Source: Chrysochromulina tobinii (lineage: Eukaryota; Haptophyta; Prymnesiales; Chrysochromulinaceae). From it: 12,435 nucleotides of DNA. The translations under genes and the position numbers were made by a program. Positions 1 through 7,703 of this stretch are shown here, in pieces. The stretch covers positions 1 through 12,435 of the forward strand of contig JWZX01001837.1 of assembly GCA_001275005.1 (NCBI GenBank). Direction: 5' to 3'. The notes beneath the pieces were generated by a model that saw only the letters and a list, made by a program, of their open reading frames with translations, had not been told where the DNA came from and searched no databases. Positions within the stretch are counted from its first letter, which is position 1. The number at the start of each line of letters is the position of its first letter.

Positions 1-203
1 CCCCCCCCCCCCTCCCCCCCCCTACGCGCTGCGCGCCGCGCTCCGCGCTCCCAGCTACCTGCCGCGTCGTACCCGCCGCGTTGCCGTTTTGCTAACCATA
101 ATAAAAATTAACCCTAAGCCCGCCGCGTGCACGACTCGGTTCGGTTCCGTAAGCGCTGCGCGCTCCGCGCTCCCAGCAACCCGCCGCGTCGTACCCGCCG
201 CAG
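1..203. repeat. C-rich tract plus first copies of a dispersed GC-rich repeat family
   Basis: The window opens with a near-pure C tract (1-22, one T). It is followed by a unit built on gcgctccgcgctcccagc and ccgccgcgtcgtacccgcc, seen at about 26-83 and again at about 153-203. The two are linked by an AT-rich stretch (taaccataataaaaattaaccc) and a ggttcggttccgtaag segment. Positions 58-200 align closely with 788-936, so this is a dispersed family and not simple low complexity. I see no credible coding sequence; an ATG-less open frame here is composition-driven. Confidence 0.75.
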
Positions 204-345
204 ACCAATGGGCCGTAAATGGGCCTCGAAAATGGGCTGTAGCACCCTCGGTTCATAATAATTCCATACAAATGACAAGATCGACCCGTGGAATGAGAAC
301 CATCCATGATGTTACATTACATGTCAGTTTGGGGGGATGTGCTGG
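204..345. other. Unique spacer between repeat blocks
   Basis: This 142-bp stretch separates the first repeat family from the 170-bp tandem duplication. It is less GC-rich than its flanks and contains no convincing ORF, RNA gene or strong hairpin. Confidence 0.4.
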
Positions 346-760
346 GCCAGTGGTTAGGTTCCGTAACTGCCCGCCGCGAGCGCATGTGCGTCGCCTACGG
401 CGCCGCGCTCCGCGCTTGTGGCTTCGATCAACGTTTTCCTAACACATAAAAAATTTAATGCTGGGCCTGTGCAAGTGCGTCCACCCGCCTAAGCCTGTGG
501 CGGGCGGTTGGCTACGCCAGTGGTTAGGTTCCGTAACTGCCCGCCGCGAGCGCATGTACGTCGCCTACGGCGCCGCGCTCCGCGCTTGTGGTTCCGAACG
601 TTTTCCTAACACATAAAAATATAATGCTTAGCCAGTAAGGCGTAGCCGTAAGAGTAACCGTCATACCGCTCCACCTGTGGTTCGGTTGGAAAAAATAAAT
701 AATGCTGGGCCTGTGCAAGTGCGTCCCGCCTAAGCCTGTGGTGGGCGGTTGGCTACGCTT
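346..760. repeat. Tandem duplication of a ~170-bp unit, second copy interrupted
   Basis: Copy 1 spans 346-515 and copy 2 spans 516-760. Both begin gccagtggttaggttccg, continue through the same GC-rich block and cctaacacataaaaa, and end with the aatgctgggcctgtgcaag segment and the ggcggttggctacg segment. Copy 2 is longer because 78 bp are inserted at 629-706. The start gggccagtggttagg resembles a tRNA D-arm/Pol III A box, so a tRNA-derived origin is possible but unproven. Confidence 0.8.
629..706 (+). mobile_element. Candidate short SINE-like insertion with target-site duplication
   Basis: Copy 1 of the surrounding tandem repeat shows the uninterrupted site, so this segment is an insertion relative to it. 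An 8-bp direct repeat, ataatgct, lies at 621-628 and again at 699-706. The inserted DNA begins tagccagtaagg (A-box-like, 629-640), has ggttcggttgg (B-box-like, 679-689) and ends in an A-rich tail at about 689-700. This layout matches a tRNA-derived SINE but is very short, so the call is tentative. A replication-slippage origin is the main alternative. Confidence 0.35.
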
Positions 761-787
761 AGAGGACCACGTGGAACGTGGAAGCAG

Positions 788-936
788 CGACCCGCCGCGT
801 CGTACCCGCCGCGTTGCGTTTACTAACCATAAATCGAAATTAACCCCTAAACCCGCCGCGTGCGCGACTTGGTTCGGTTCCGTAAGCGCTGCGCTCCGCG
901 CTCCGCGCTCCCAGCAACCCGCCGCGTCGTACCCGC
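788..936. repeat. Further copy of the 145-bp dispersed repeat
   Basis: This block matches 58-200 nearly end to end: the ccgccgcgtcgtacccgcc start, tactaaccata plus an AT-rich stretch, gacttggttcggttccgtaag, the gctccgcgctcccagc block and a final cgtcgtacccgc. It ends where the reading frame of the minus-strand gene fragment begins, and it has an extra ctccg-type unit in the GC block. Orientation is the same as the first copy. Confidence 0.8.
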
Positions 937-1281
937 AGATGTGCGCGTCGCTTCGTCGAACGAGGTGTCGCTGATCTTCATCGCGTGCGTGTCGTCGAGC
1001 GACTCGCCGTAGACTTGCACACCTTTGACCATGCAGAGAAAGTCGCCGCGCGCCACATCGTCGCGTCCTTGGCCGACGAAGAGCCCGACTTCATTGAGCA
1101 CGCGACCCTTCTTATCTTTGAGGCCCGTGCGCGCGATGCATAGGCCGGAGATCATTCCCTTGCCCAACGGGCCCGGAATTGTAGCCGTTGGGAGCTCGTC
1201 GAGGCTCCGAGGAGGAGGCTTCCAGTCTGGCGGTTGCCAGCGGTCGACGACGCCAGCACCCGCACGCTTGGGTCGCAACAT
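937..1281 (-). pseudogene. N-terminal part of an unidentified protein, cut at a repeat boundary
   Basis: An ATG at 1281 opens about 115 codons whose composition is protein-like and unlike the repeats. The sequence has a Trp/Pro-rich start (residues 14-27, RWQPPDWKPPP) and then a mixed globular stretch to about residue 112. Residues 65-86 (VGLFVGQ, then RGDFLCMVKG) recall the glycine-rich opening strands of SET-domain proteins, and the following THAMKISD fits the same pattern, but this is weak. At 936 the frame passes into the dispersed repeat. Either the gene was truncated by repeat DNA, or an exon ends near 933 (GCG/GTACGA is a possible donor) and repeat-filled intron follows, with the remainder outside the window. 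I do not recognise the family with confidence. Confidence 0.4.
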
Positions 1282-1486
1282 GGAAAAATGCGGGTTGCGG
1301 GAGTATAGACGATGCACCCGCTTTTGTGAAGTTCCGAAATTCCCATTTGCAAATCCGGCCCCCAGTGGCATTGGAAACCCAGTGAAAATCCCAGATTCCA
1401 AGATTAGGATTACATTTCCCGACAGAGTGTACGGGGAGGACAGTATAGGCTAGGATTACAATTCCCAGTTTCCGAGTTTGAGACTC

Positions 1487-1527
1487 AAATTCCCGATTCC
1501 ACGACTTTTGTTGGAATCTGGGAATTT
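1487..1527. repeat. Long inverted repeat (hairpin)
   Basis: The left arm 1487-1501 (aaattcccgattcca) pairs with the right arm 1512-1527 (tggaatctgggaattt) over 15 bp, with one bulged T and a 10-nt loop. The surrounding DNA is rich in the same ttcc/ggaa words. Confidence 0.7.
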
Positions 1528-1966
1528 CAACGTCATGGATTTCGAGGGGGCTAGGATTACAATTCCGAAATTCCGGGATTTCAATTCCAAGTCCGCCCCT
1601 GCACTGTCGCCTCACCAGACTCAAAGTCTCAAACCCACACCACACTCTCACACAAGGAATGCTGAGTCCTGACACAACGCAGATCGCAGAACGACGCTTG
1701 CGTTATGAGTTGCTGTATGTTGTTTCAGTCGCGGCATCGTGCAACAAGTACCAACATCGAACATCCTTCGATATGTTTATATGTATGCGTTCACGTTCAG
1801 CCGCCCCGCCGTCAGCCGCTACGGGTCCTGCATTCAACATTCACCATTCACCATTCAAGATTCACCAACACCATTCTCCATTCAACAATTCATCAACACG
1901 CTACACGGACAACAAGCATGACAACAACTAGCGAGTACTAGCCCAGTAGCGAGCCTACATGTATCG

Positions 1967-1986
1967 GTACATGTTTAAACATGTAC
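1967..1986. repeat. Perfect 20-bp palindrome
   Basis: GTACATGTTTAAACATGTAC is its own reverse complement over all 20 bases. Another acatgt lies just upstream at 1958-1963. It lies about 240 bp upstream of the J-domain gene's ATG, so a protein-binding site is possible. Confidence 0.8.
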
Positions 1987-2228
1987 AACCTAGTTCGATC
2001 CTGGCCTTCGATTTCGTTACGAGCGGATGTTGTATGTTGAATCTTGAATGATCAGCGTTCAGCGTTCAGCGTTCCGAGTATCCGAAAGCCGCCGAGTGTT
2101 AACACCCGATATTAACAGCCGAGTTGTTAACACCTTCAAAGCCCACGTACGTACCTCATACAATTATTAATGTAGTTCACTCTCAAATTGGGTTCTTGGT
2201 GTTCTTGGCTTGCAGCGGCGCGGCGCTC

Positions 2229-3437
2229 ATGGCATCCAACGCTGCCGCCAAAACGTTGGATGTTCCGAAGAAAGTCCCACCGCTACGCGCCTTACCACCA
2301 GCGCCGCCATCACCGCCGTTTGCAGGCAGCACGCGTAGCGCCCGAGGCTCGTCGCCACAGGCTGGTGCGCAACGTTCTGCTCGCTTGGCTTCGCCGCATT
2401 CTGCTCGCTTGGCTTCGCCGCATTCTGCTCGCTTAGCTTCGCCGCATTCTGCTCGCTTGGCTTCGCCACGATCTGCTGGCGCGGCCTCGCCTCGCAAGGC
2501 GCTAACGCCACGATTTGCGAGCCCGCGTGGCGGCAGTCCACGTCCGCAGAGCGCTAGAGAACTCGATCGCATTCGAGGGGTGATGGGCACGCCGGTCGAC
2601 GTACCTTGGCGCAACCTCGTCAAGGTAGAGCCTGCCGCTCCTTGTGCTGCGACGCTGGCGGCCGACAAGCTGGCGGCCGAGCACAAGAAGCGCGCGCAGC
2701 TCCGCGAGCGGGAGAATGAGAAGCAGCGCGAGAAGCAGGCCAGGTCGCACTTCGAGACACGGTTAAAGCGCGAGAAGCAGCGCGAGAAGCGCGAGGCGGC
2801 GCGCAAGAGGGCGAGCGTGGCCGCGGAAGCTAAGGCGAAGACGACGGCGGAGAAGGCCGAGGAAGAGGAGCGGCGCAAGTGGGCGGCGGATGATGCGGAG
2901 TTACGCGTACGCATGCAGCGGCGGCTCGATGCCGAGGAGGCGGAGAGGAATAGCAGTGAGGCGGCCGCCAGGCGCATGAAAGACCGCTGGCAGAGCAGCA
3001 GACAGCAGGCGGCAGAGCAGCGGGCGCCGACCGATCCTTACGCCGAGTGGCGCGGCACGACCGTTGAGGGCGATGAGGGCGCGCTCGACGAGGACGAGGA
3101 GGCGGAGGGTGAGGAAGTGGAGGACGATGGACTTTCAGAGGAGGAGCATGCCCTGGCTGCTTCGCGCAGCGCCAAGGCGAGGGAACGCGACGTGGCCGCG
3201 CGGCGCATCCTCGCACATAGCAGCCGGTCGCTCATGGATGCGCTGGGGCTTGCCGAGTCGGCGACGGATGCAGAGATGAGCAGCGCCGTGCGCAAGGTGC
3301 TGCGGCTACTGCATCCCGACTTCTCGATCAACCTGGCAACCAAGGGCACCAAACGGCAACGACGTATCGAGGCGGCCTTCAAGCGATTGAACAGCTTGCG
3401 TGCGGACGAGGCAGAAGCCACACAGGAGAAGCAGTAG
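2229..3437 (+). CDS. Coiled-coil protein with C-terminal J-domain (DnaJ-like)
   Basis: The ATG at 2229 gives 402 residues; the frame is open further upstream but has no earlier ATG. Residues 1-130 are disordered and rich in Ser, Pro, Ala and Arg, with five tandem octads of the SARLASPH type at residues 50-89. Residues ~138-264 are Lys/Glu/Arg/Ala-rich and predicted to be a long charged coiled coil. Residues ~275-305 are an acidic stretch. Residues ~334-395 form a J-domain: SLMDALGL is helix I, DAEMSSAVRKVLRLL is helix II, HPD is at 362-364, and the KRQRRIEAAFKRLNSLRA stretch is helix III. J-domains stimulate Hsp70 ATPase through HPD, so the protein probably recruits Hsp70 to whatever the coiled coil binds. 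The HPD is followed by FSIN and KGTK rather than the usual short Lys-rich loop. There are no signal peptide, zinc fingers or G/F region. The J-domain call is firm; the cellular role is unknown. Confidence 0.8.
   Translation: MASNAAAKTLDVPKKVPPLRALPPAPPSPPFAGSTRSARGSSPQAGAQRSARLASPHSARLASPHSARLASPHSARLASPRSAGAASPRKALTPRFASPRGGSPRPQSARELDRIRGVMGTPVDVPWRNLVKVEPAAPCAATLAADKLAAEHKKRAQLRERENEKQREKQARSHFETRLKREKQREKREAARKRASVAAEAKAKTTAEKAEEEERRKWAADDAELRVRMQRRLDAEEAERNSSEAAARRMKDRWQSSRQQAAEQRAPTDPYAEWRGTTVEGDEGALDEDEEAEGEEVEDDGLSEEEHALAASRSAKARERDVAARRILAHSSRSLMDALGLAESATDAEMSSAVRKVLRLLHPDFSINLATKGTKRQRRIEAAFKRLNSLRADEAEATQEKQ
2376..2495 (+). repeat. 24-bp coding minisatellite (5 units)
   Basis: Units start at 2376, 2400, 2424, 2448 and 2472. 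The first three differ by a single G/A change (ttggct versus ttagct), the fourth diverges in its last codons, and the fifth is more diverged. Each encodes an SARLASPH-like octad with an SP dipeptide. The near identity points to recent slippage or unequal exchange. Confidence 0.9.
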
Positions 3438-3704
3438 AAGTCCAGACGGTCGGGTAACTCTCTGTAGTAATATTGATGGGGAAGCCGGCGGTAGCACTCT
3501 TTGTGGAGGAGGTTTTGTGACACCCCCTCTCAGAGCGACCGTTTCTCACATCGTCGTTGGCATAAGTAACGACACATCGAGACATTGAACCTTTTTTGGA
3601 CAACTCCGCCAACAACTTCTCCGCCTGGTCTTGCAATAAGGAACGTCGTGCAGCCGACGGACGCAGCCGTCGCCCTGCACCGCGGCTCGAGCGAACCCTT
3701 GCCA

Positions 3705-5465
3705 ATGGTCGCGTCGGCGAGCAGCGCTGCCGCTGAGGCGGACGACCTCTGGTGTCATGATCGCAGCGCATCCAAGTGGTCGGAATGGGCCGAGATAGCT
3801 GCCGCAAGACAATTAGAGGAAGCACACCGCAAGCGGCAGTGTGCTGTGAGCGTGCACTCGCGAGAGAAGACGACGGACGGTTGGCGGGCTTCCGCCGGCC
3901 ACGGTATGTGGACCGAACCATCATACCGCCACGCGCCAGGCACTACACCGCCAGCGATATCTGCCGCCACGCTACGCCACAAGTTCCAGCAGCACGATGA
4001 TGTTCGCGAGCAGCTCAACCGCTGGTGGGGTCTAGCGGCACGCTCATGCTGTCCACCAGAAGCCGATGGACCCGAATCAACAGATACCATCAATTACGCA
4101 CCGTTTCTCCAATTGATGCTGCGCATTCGGAAGGCGCTGCTGCCTCCACCGTTTGATCTCGAGAGTGCACAAGAACATGTAACGGCCGACTGGGATCGCA
4201 TCGTCTGTTCTCGCCCCCTCGTTCACACGCGCTCGAGCTGCTGTCGCTCACTCCCACGCGTCAAACTACTGTCGCTGATCTTCGATATTGCCGACGGCCA
4301 CTGTACAAGCATGGCACCCGCCGAGTACGCGGCCTTCCTATCGCTGCTCCTCGAGCGCGTCTCAGAAAGAGGCGTGCCGCCCAGGTTCCGGCCGCTCGAG
4401 GGGATAAGTTACGCAGCAGGCATCGCTGCCACCGCCACCGCCACCGCGGCTCCCAAATTAAGCTACCATATAGACCACATTGAGCGTAATCGCCGCTCCG
4501 CCGCCGCCCAGGCGGCGCGTCGACAGGGCTTGCACTCCGCCTATCAACAGACGCACGCCGGGGGGCGGGGGCCTCAGGTTGTGGGCAGTGCCCTAGTCAG
4601 TCCTACGGCCGTGCCCACCAGCCCTCGAAGGCCGGCGACCGCAATCGCGCAGAGCCCACGGACGTCGCAACGGCCGCAAAAGGCTCAGCCTCGCGTGGCA
4701 GGCCAGTTTCGTATACACGCGCTTCCCACGCCTTCGCCGCCGTTCGAGCCGCGACTAAAGAAGTCGCCGCCTACCACGCCACGCCTCTTTAGCTTCGACA
4801 ACGCCCGCGCCTCGCCGCCTAGGGACGCGGCGCGGGCGCTGGCCGCATGGGCTGCGGAAGGGGCGAGCTCGCCCCCTTCGCCTCGCGGCTCGCGGCTGCC
4901 GTACTTCCCTCGCTCGATGAGCCCAAATCAACTCCCCGTCGACTGGCTTCCGCAGTCGATCATGCCGGAGTTTGGCCCGGGGACCCGCCCATCGAGTCCG
5001 CCTCCGGTCAGGTCGGTTGCCCGCCCTTCGACGGCCATCGCTCGACGGCCGCTCTTGTCCACGCCAACCACACGACCTGGCACAGCCACCGGCATCAGGA
5101 GCAAAGATCGAGAGAGATCGTCGGCGGAGATCGCAGCAGAACTCGAGTTCAATGTTACTGAGGTACCAGGATCGGCACTTCGGTCGCGGCCCGAGAGTCC
5201 GGGCACGATGCTGCTCAGCAAGCGCGCCGTTACACCCACGCCGCACGCCAGCCCAGAAAGCGACGGCAGCACCCCGAGTCCCCCGCGCACCCCACGCGCC
5301 AGCAACACAGCCCGCGCATCCCGGGCCACCACGCCGTCGCCGACCCACACTGGCACCACGCCCATACGTACGCGACCGGGATCAGCGGCCATCCCAGTCT
5401 CGGCACGCCCAGCAGGCCTCTACGGAGGCGGCTTCGAGCTCGAGTACAAGCCGCCGGTCTGGTAA
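3705..5465 (+). CDS. Probable cytoskeletal/axonemal protein: EF-hand-like domain plus disordered RPxTA tail
   Basis: The ATG at 3705 gives 586 residues. The frame is open back to a TAA at 3567 without another ATG, so an upstream exon is possible (gtgcag at 3646-3651 could be an acceptor). Residues ~128-220 resemble a degenerate EF-hand pair found in protist cytoskeletal proteins: INYAPFLQLMLRIRKALL, then FDLESAQEHVTADWDRI (DW at 162-163), then LIFDIADGH (191-199) and a YAAFLSLLLERV helix (208-219). Canonical calcium-loop aspartates are missing, so calcium binding is doubtful. Residues ~290-586 are Pro/Ser/Thr/Arg-rich and disordered, with RPATA (309), RPSTA (440), RPGTA (457) and RPGSA (557), plus many SPR/TPR sites. 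Such motifs recur in ciliary and microtubule-associated proteins. The gene lies 267 bp downstream of the J-domain gene on the same strand. The function is inferred from domain style only. Confidence 0.7.
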   Translation: MVASASSAAAEADDLWCHDRSASKWSEWAEIAAARQLEEAHRKRQCAVSVHSREKTTDGWRASAGHGMWTEPSYRHAPGTTPPAISAATLRHKFQQHDDVREQLNRWWGLAARSCCPPEADGPESTDTINYAPFLQLMLRIRKALLPPPFDLESAQEHVTADWDRIVCSRPLVHTRSSCCRSLPRVKLLSLIFDIADGHCTSMAPAEYAAFLSLLLERVSERGVPPRFRPLEGISYAAGIAATATATAAPKLSYHIDHIERNRRSAAAQAARRQGLHSAYQQTHAGGRGPQVVGSALVSPTAVPTSPRRPATAIAQSPRTSQRPQKAQPRVAGQFRIHALPTPSPPFEPRLKKSPPTTPRLFSFDNARASPPRDAARALAAWAAEGASSPPSPRGSRLPYFPRSMSPNQLPVDWLPQSIMPEFGPGTRPSSPPPVRSVARPSTAIARRPLLSTPTTRPGTATGIRSKDRERSSAEIAAELEFNVTEVPGSALRSRPESPGTMLLSKRAVTPTPHASPESDGSTPSPPRTPRASNTARASRATTPSPTHTGTTPIRTRPGSAAIPVSARPAGLYGGGFELEYKPPVW

Positions 5466-5893
5466 GGTGGCTCGAAATCTGTTTATCAACCGTCCGCCGA
5501 GCATGGTCCCCGCCCATGCAAAACGTAGCCTTTGGGTGGGCGCGGGCGGGGGGTGAGTTCAGAGGCTCGCAGCGTAAACAACTGTATCGAGCTGATACTG
5601 AACTGTAAGTCTAAATGATACGATCAGACTAGCCAGTTCGCATTTGGAGTTTCATACATGGATCATGGTCCGGCGGCGGCGCGCGCGAACTTCCGCTCTT
5701 CCGGGCCCGGCCCGCGGCCGGGGGACCGGGCCGCCCCGGGCGAAAACACACACTATCGCACAAGTCCGAGGTACTTAACGCGAAACACGTCAGGTGGGTC
5801 CCAAACGAGTCACGACACCTCAGCGATCACAGCGTGGCCATCCGGCCCGCCACGCCGCGCTGAAGGCTAGGAGGGTTGTTGCTGCGCTGCCTC
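5466..5893. other. Intergenic region between convergent genes
   Basis: This 428-bp interval lies between two stop codons on opposite strands and so should hold both 3' UTRs and polyadenylation sites. I see no canonical AATAAA. A very GC-rich block occupies ~5669-5742. A short open frame from 5658 is composition-driven and has no domain-like features. Confidence 0.5.
5706..5722. terminator. GC-only hairpin between convergent genes
   Basis: CCCGGCC CGC GGCCGGG forms a perfect 7-bp stem with a 3-nt loop, flanked by further ggcccgg/ccgggcc words that could extend or compete with it. Its position between convergent genes suits a 3'-end or pausing role, but no functional evidence is visible. Confidence 0.3.
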
Positions 5894-6261
5894 TCACGCT
5901 CGGCACATGAAGAGGCACCACCACTGGCGCTGCTTCCGCTGGACGCCGCGTTTGCCGGCCAATGCCTTCTTGTTTACCACCTTCTTGTTGCTGACCTTGT
6001 TGGGCCCTCGGCTGTTGGCCTGAAGATCGAACTCGAACCCTGTCGCATCCCTGCGCGGGTCATAGTTGGAGCGGCTTCCCTTGCTGCTGCCCGCGCCTCC
6101 CGCGAGGCCGCCGGCGGGCGATCTTGCGGGCGGCTCTTCGTCGCCGTCGCCGTCCTGCTGCTGCTGCTGCTGCACTGCAGCCGCCAGCTTCGCTTGGAGC
6201 TGGGCGGCGCTATTCGTGGCACTGCCTCCGCCTGCGCCGCCTTTGGGGCTATCACCGTAGC

Positions 6262-6310
<49 letters not shown>

Positions 6311-6659
6311 CAGAGCCGCAAGCAGTCTTTGCTGCATCTGCGCTTGGGCCTGCGCCTGCGCCTGTGCCTGCGTCGTCGCGCCACCGCTGCCGCTGGCGCC
6401 GCCACCAGCCATGCGGAGGAGTTCCTCCTGCAGCGCTTGCTTCTTGCGCTGCTGCGCCTGCTGCGCCTGCTGCGCCTGCAACAGTGCTGCCGCCGCCGCC
6501 TGCTGCTGCGCCGCCGCCTGCCCGTACTGCTGCTGCTGCTGCGGCTGCGGCTGCGGCTGCTTCAGCTTCTGCTGCTGCAGGTACTGCTGTAGCATCTGCT
6601 GCTGTGTGCTCGTGCTGCCGCCAGCCTTGGACGGCGGCGGCGCGGGCGCCTTGGCACCG

Positions 6660-6701
<42 letters not shown>

Positions 6702-7620
6702 GGTGCAGGCTTGGTGGGCGACTTCATTGTGTTGCGAGCACCCGCGCTGCCGCCAGACCCCTGCTTCTTCTGCGCCTTCTTCGCCTCCCGCCTGCGCAGG
6801 AACATCTCGTCCTGCGGGATGTCGCCCCGCTCACGGTACTGGCCTGTTCGCAGATCGTGGAGCAAGTCCTCATCGCCGTCGCCGTCCGTGTCCTCGTGGG
6901 CCACGTCGAGCACGCCGTCGCCGTCAATGTCCTCGTGGATCAGATCGTGCACGCCGTCGCCATCCACGTCCTCATAGACGAGGTCCGCCACGCCGTCGCC
7001 GTCGAGGTCCTCGTGTATCGCATCGATCACGCCGTCGCCATCGAGGTCCTCGTGCATCAGATCGAAGACTCCGTCGCCATCGGTGTCCTCGTGGATCAGA
7101 TTGGGCTTGCCATCGCCGTCGGTGTCCTCGTGCACCAGATCGATCGTGCCGTCCTTGTTCACATCTTCATGGATCAAATCTGCGGAGCCGTCGCCGTCCA
7201 CGTCTTCGTGAATGAGGTCCATTGTCCCATCGCCATCCACATCCTCGTGCACCAAATCGAGCGTACCATCCCGGTCCACATCCTCGTGGATCAGATTGGC
7301 GCGGCCGGTGCCCTTGGTATCTTCATGGATCTGGTCCGCGTTGCCGTCACCGTCCAGATCCTTGTGCACCGCGTCGTACTTGCCGTCGCCGTCCGTGTCC
7401 TCATGCATGGTCTCCAGCGTGCCGTCACCGTCCGTGTCTTCATACACGCTCTCGTACGTGCCGTCACCATCCTTATCCTCATACATGATGTCGATGCGCC
7501 CGTCACCGTCGCGATCGACCTCCTTCTTCGATGGAGCTGCTTTCGTGACGGGCGCGTACTTGGGTGCCAGACGCTCGGCACCAGCACTACGTGCTGCCGC
7601 CTGCTGCAACAGCTGTGCCA

Positions 7621-7703
<83 letters not shown>

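Larger units (their letters stand above)
1282..2228. other. Long non-coding interval with short repeats and hairpins
   Basis: No convincing gene is visible; open frames here are short and lack domain-like composition. The part at 1330-1600 is rich in attcc/ggaat words and holds three dispersed copies of a taggattaca(a)tttcc-type word, starting at 1405, 1451 and 1552. The part at 1832-1895 is a degenerate CATTCA/CACCATT microsatellite. The part at 2053-2075 repeats agcgttc three times, and 2096-2133 repeats a gttaacacc word. The interval separates the minus-strand fragment from the plus-strand J-domain gene, so the latter's promoter and 5' UTR should lie at its right end. A ttcttggcttgcag stretch ending at 2214 would make a good 3' splice site for a 5' UTR intron. 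Confidence 0.5.

Noticed and set aside
346-936. Repeats at the left end considered as a CRISPR-like or centromeric array
   Set aside because: Units are long, few and imperfect, with no regular short repeat-spacer pattern. The GC-rich dispersed copies fit interspersed repeats.
1832-1895. CATTCA/CACCATT stretch considered as a regulatory array
   Set aside because: The units vary in length and sequence, as in an ordinary decayed microsatellite.
2124-2228. An upstream extension of the J-domain protein starting at 2124
   Set aside because: The codon at 2124 is TTG, not ATG. The first in-frame ATG is at 2229, and a possible splice acceptor ends at 2214.
2183-2977. A 264-codon minus-strand frame opposite the J-domain gene
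   Set aside because: Ser/Arg/Ala-rich antisense shadow of the charged coiled-coil coding sequence.
5658-5870. Short plus-strand ORF of 70 codons between the convergent genes
   Set aside because: Low-complexity Gly/Pro/Arg composition over a GC hairpin, with no homology-like features.
6124-7215. A plus-strand frame rich in poly-Ala and Arg/Pro
   Set aside because: This is another frame of the CTG and Asp-Gly repeats, with no domain-like sequence.
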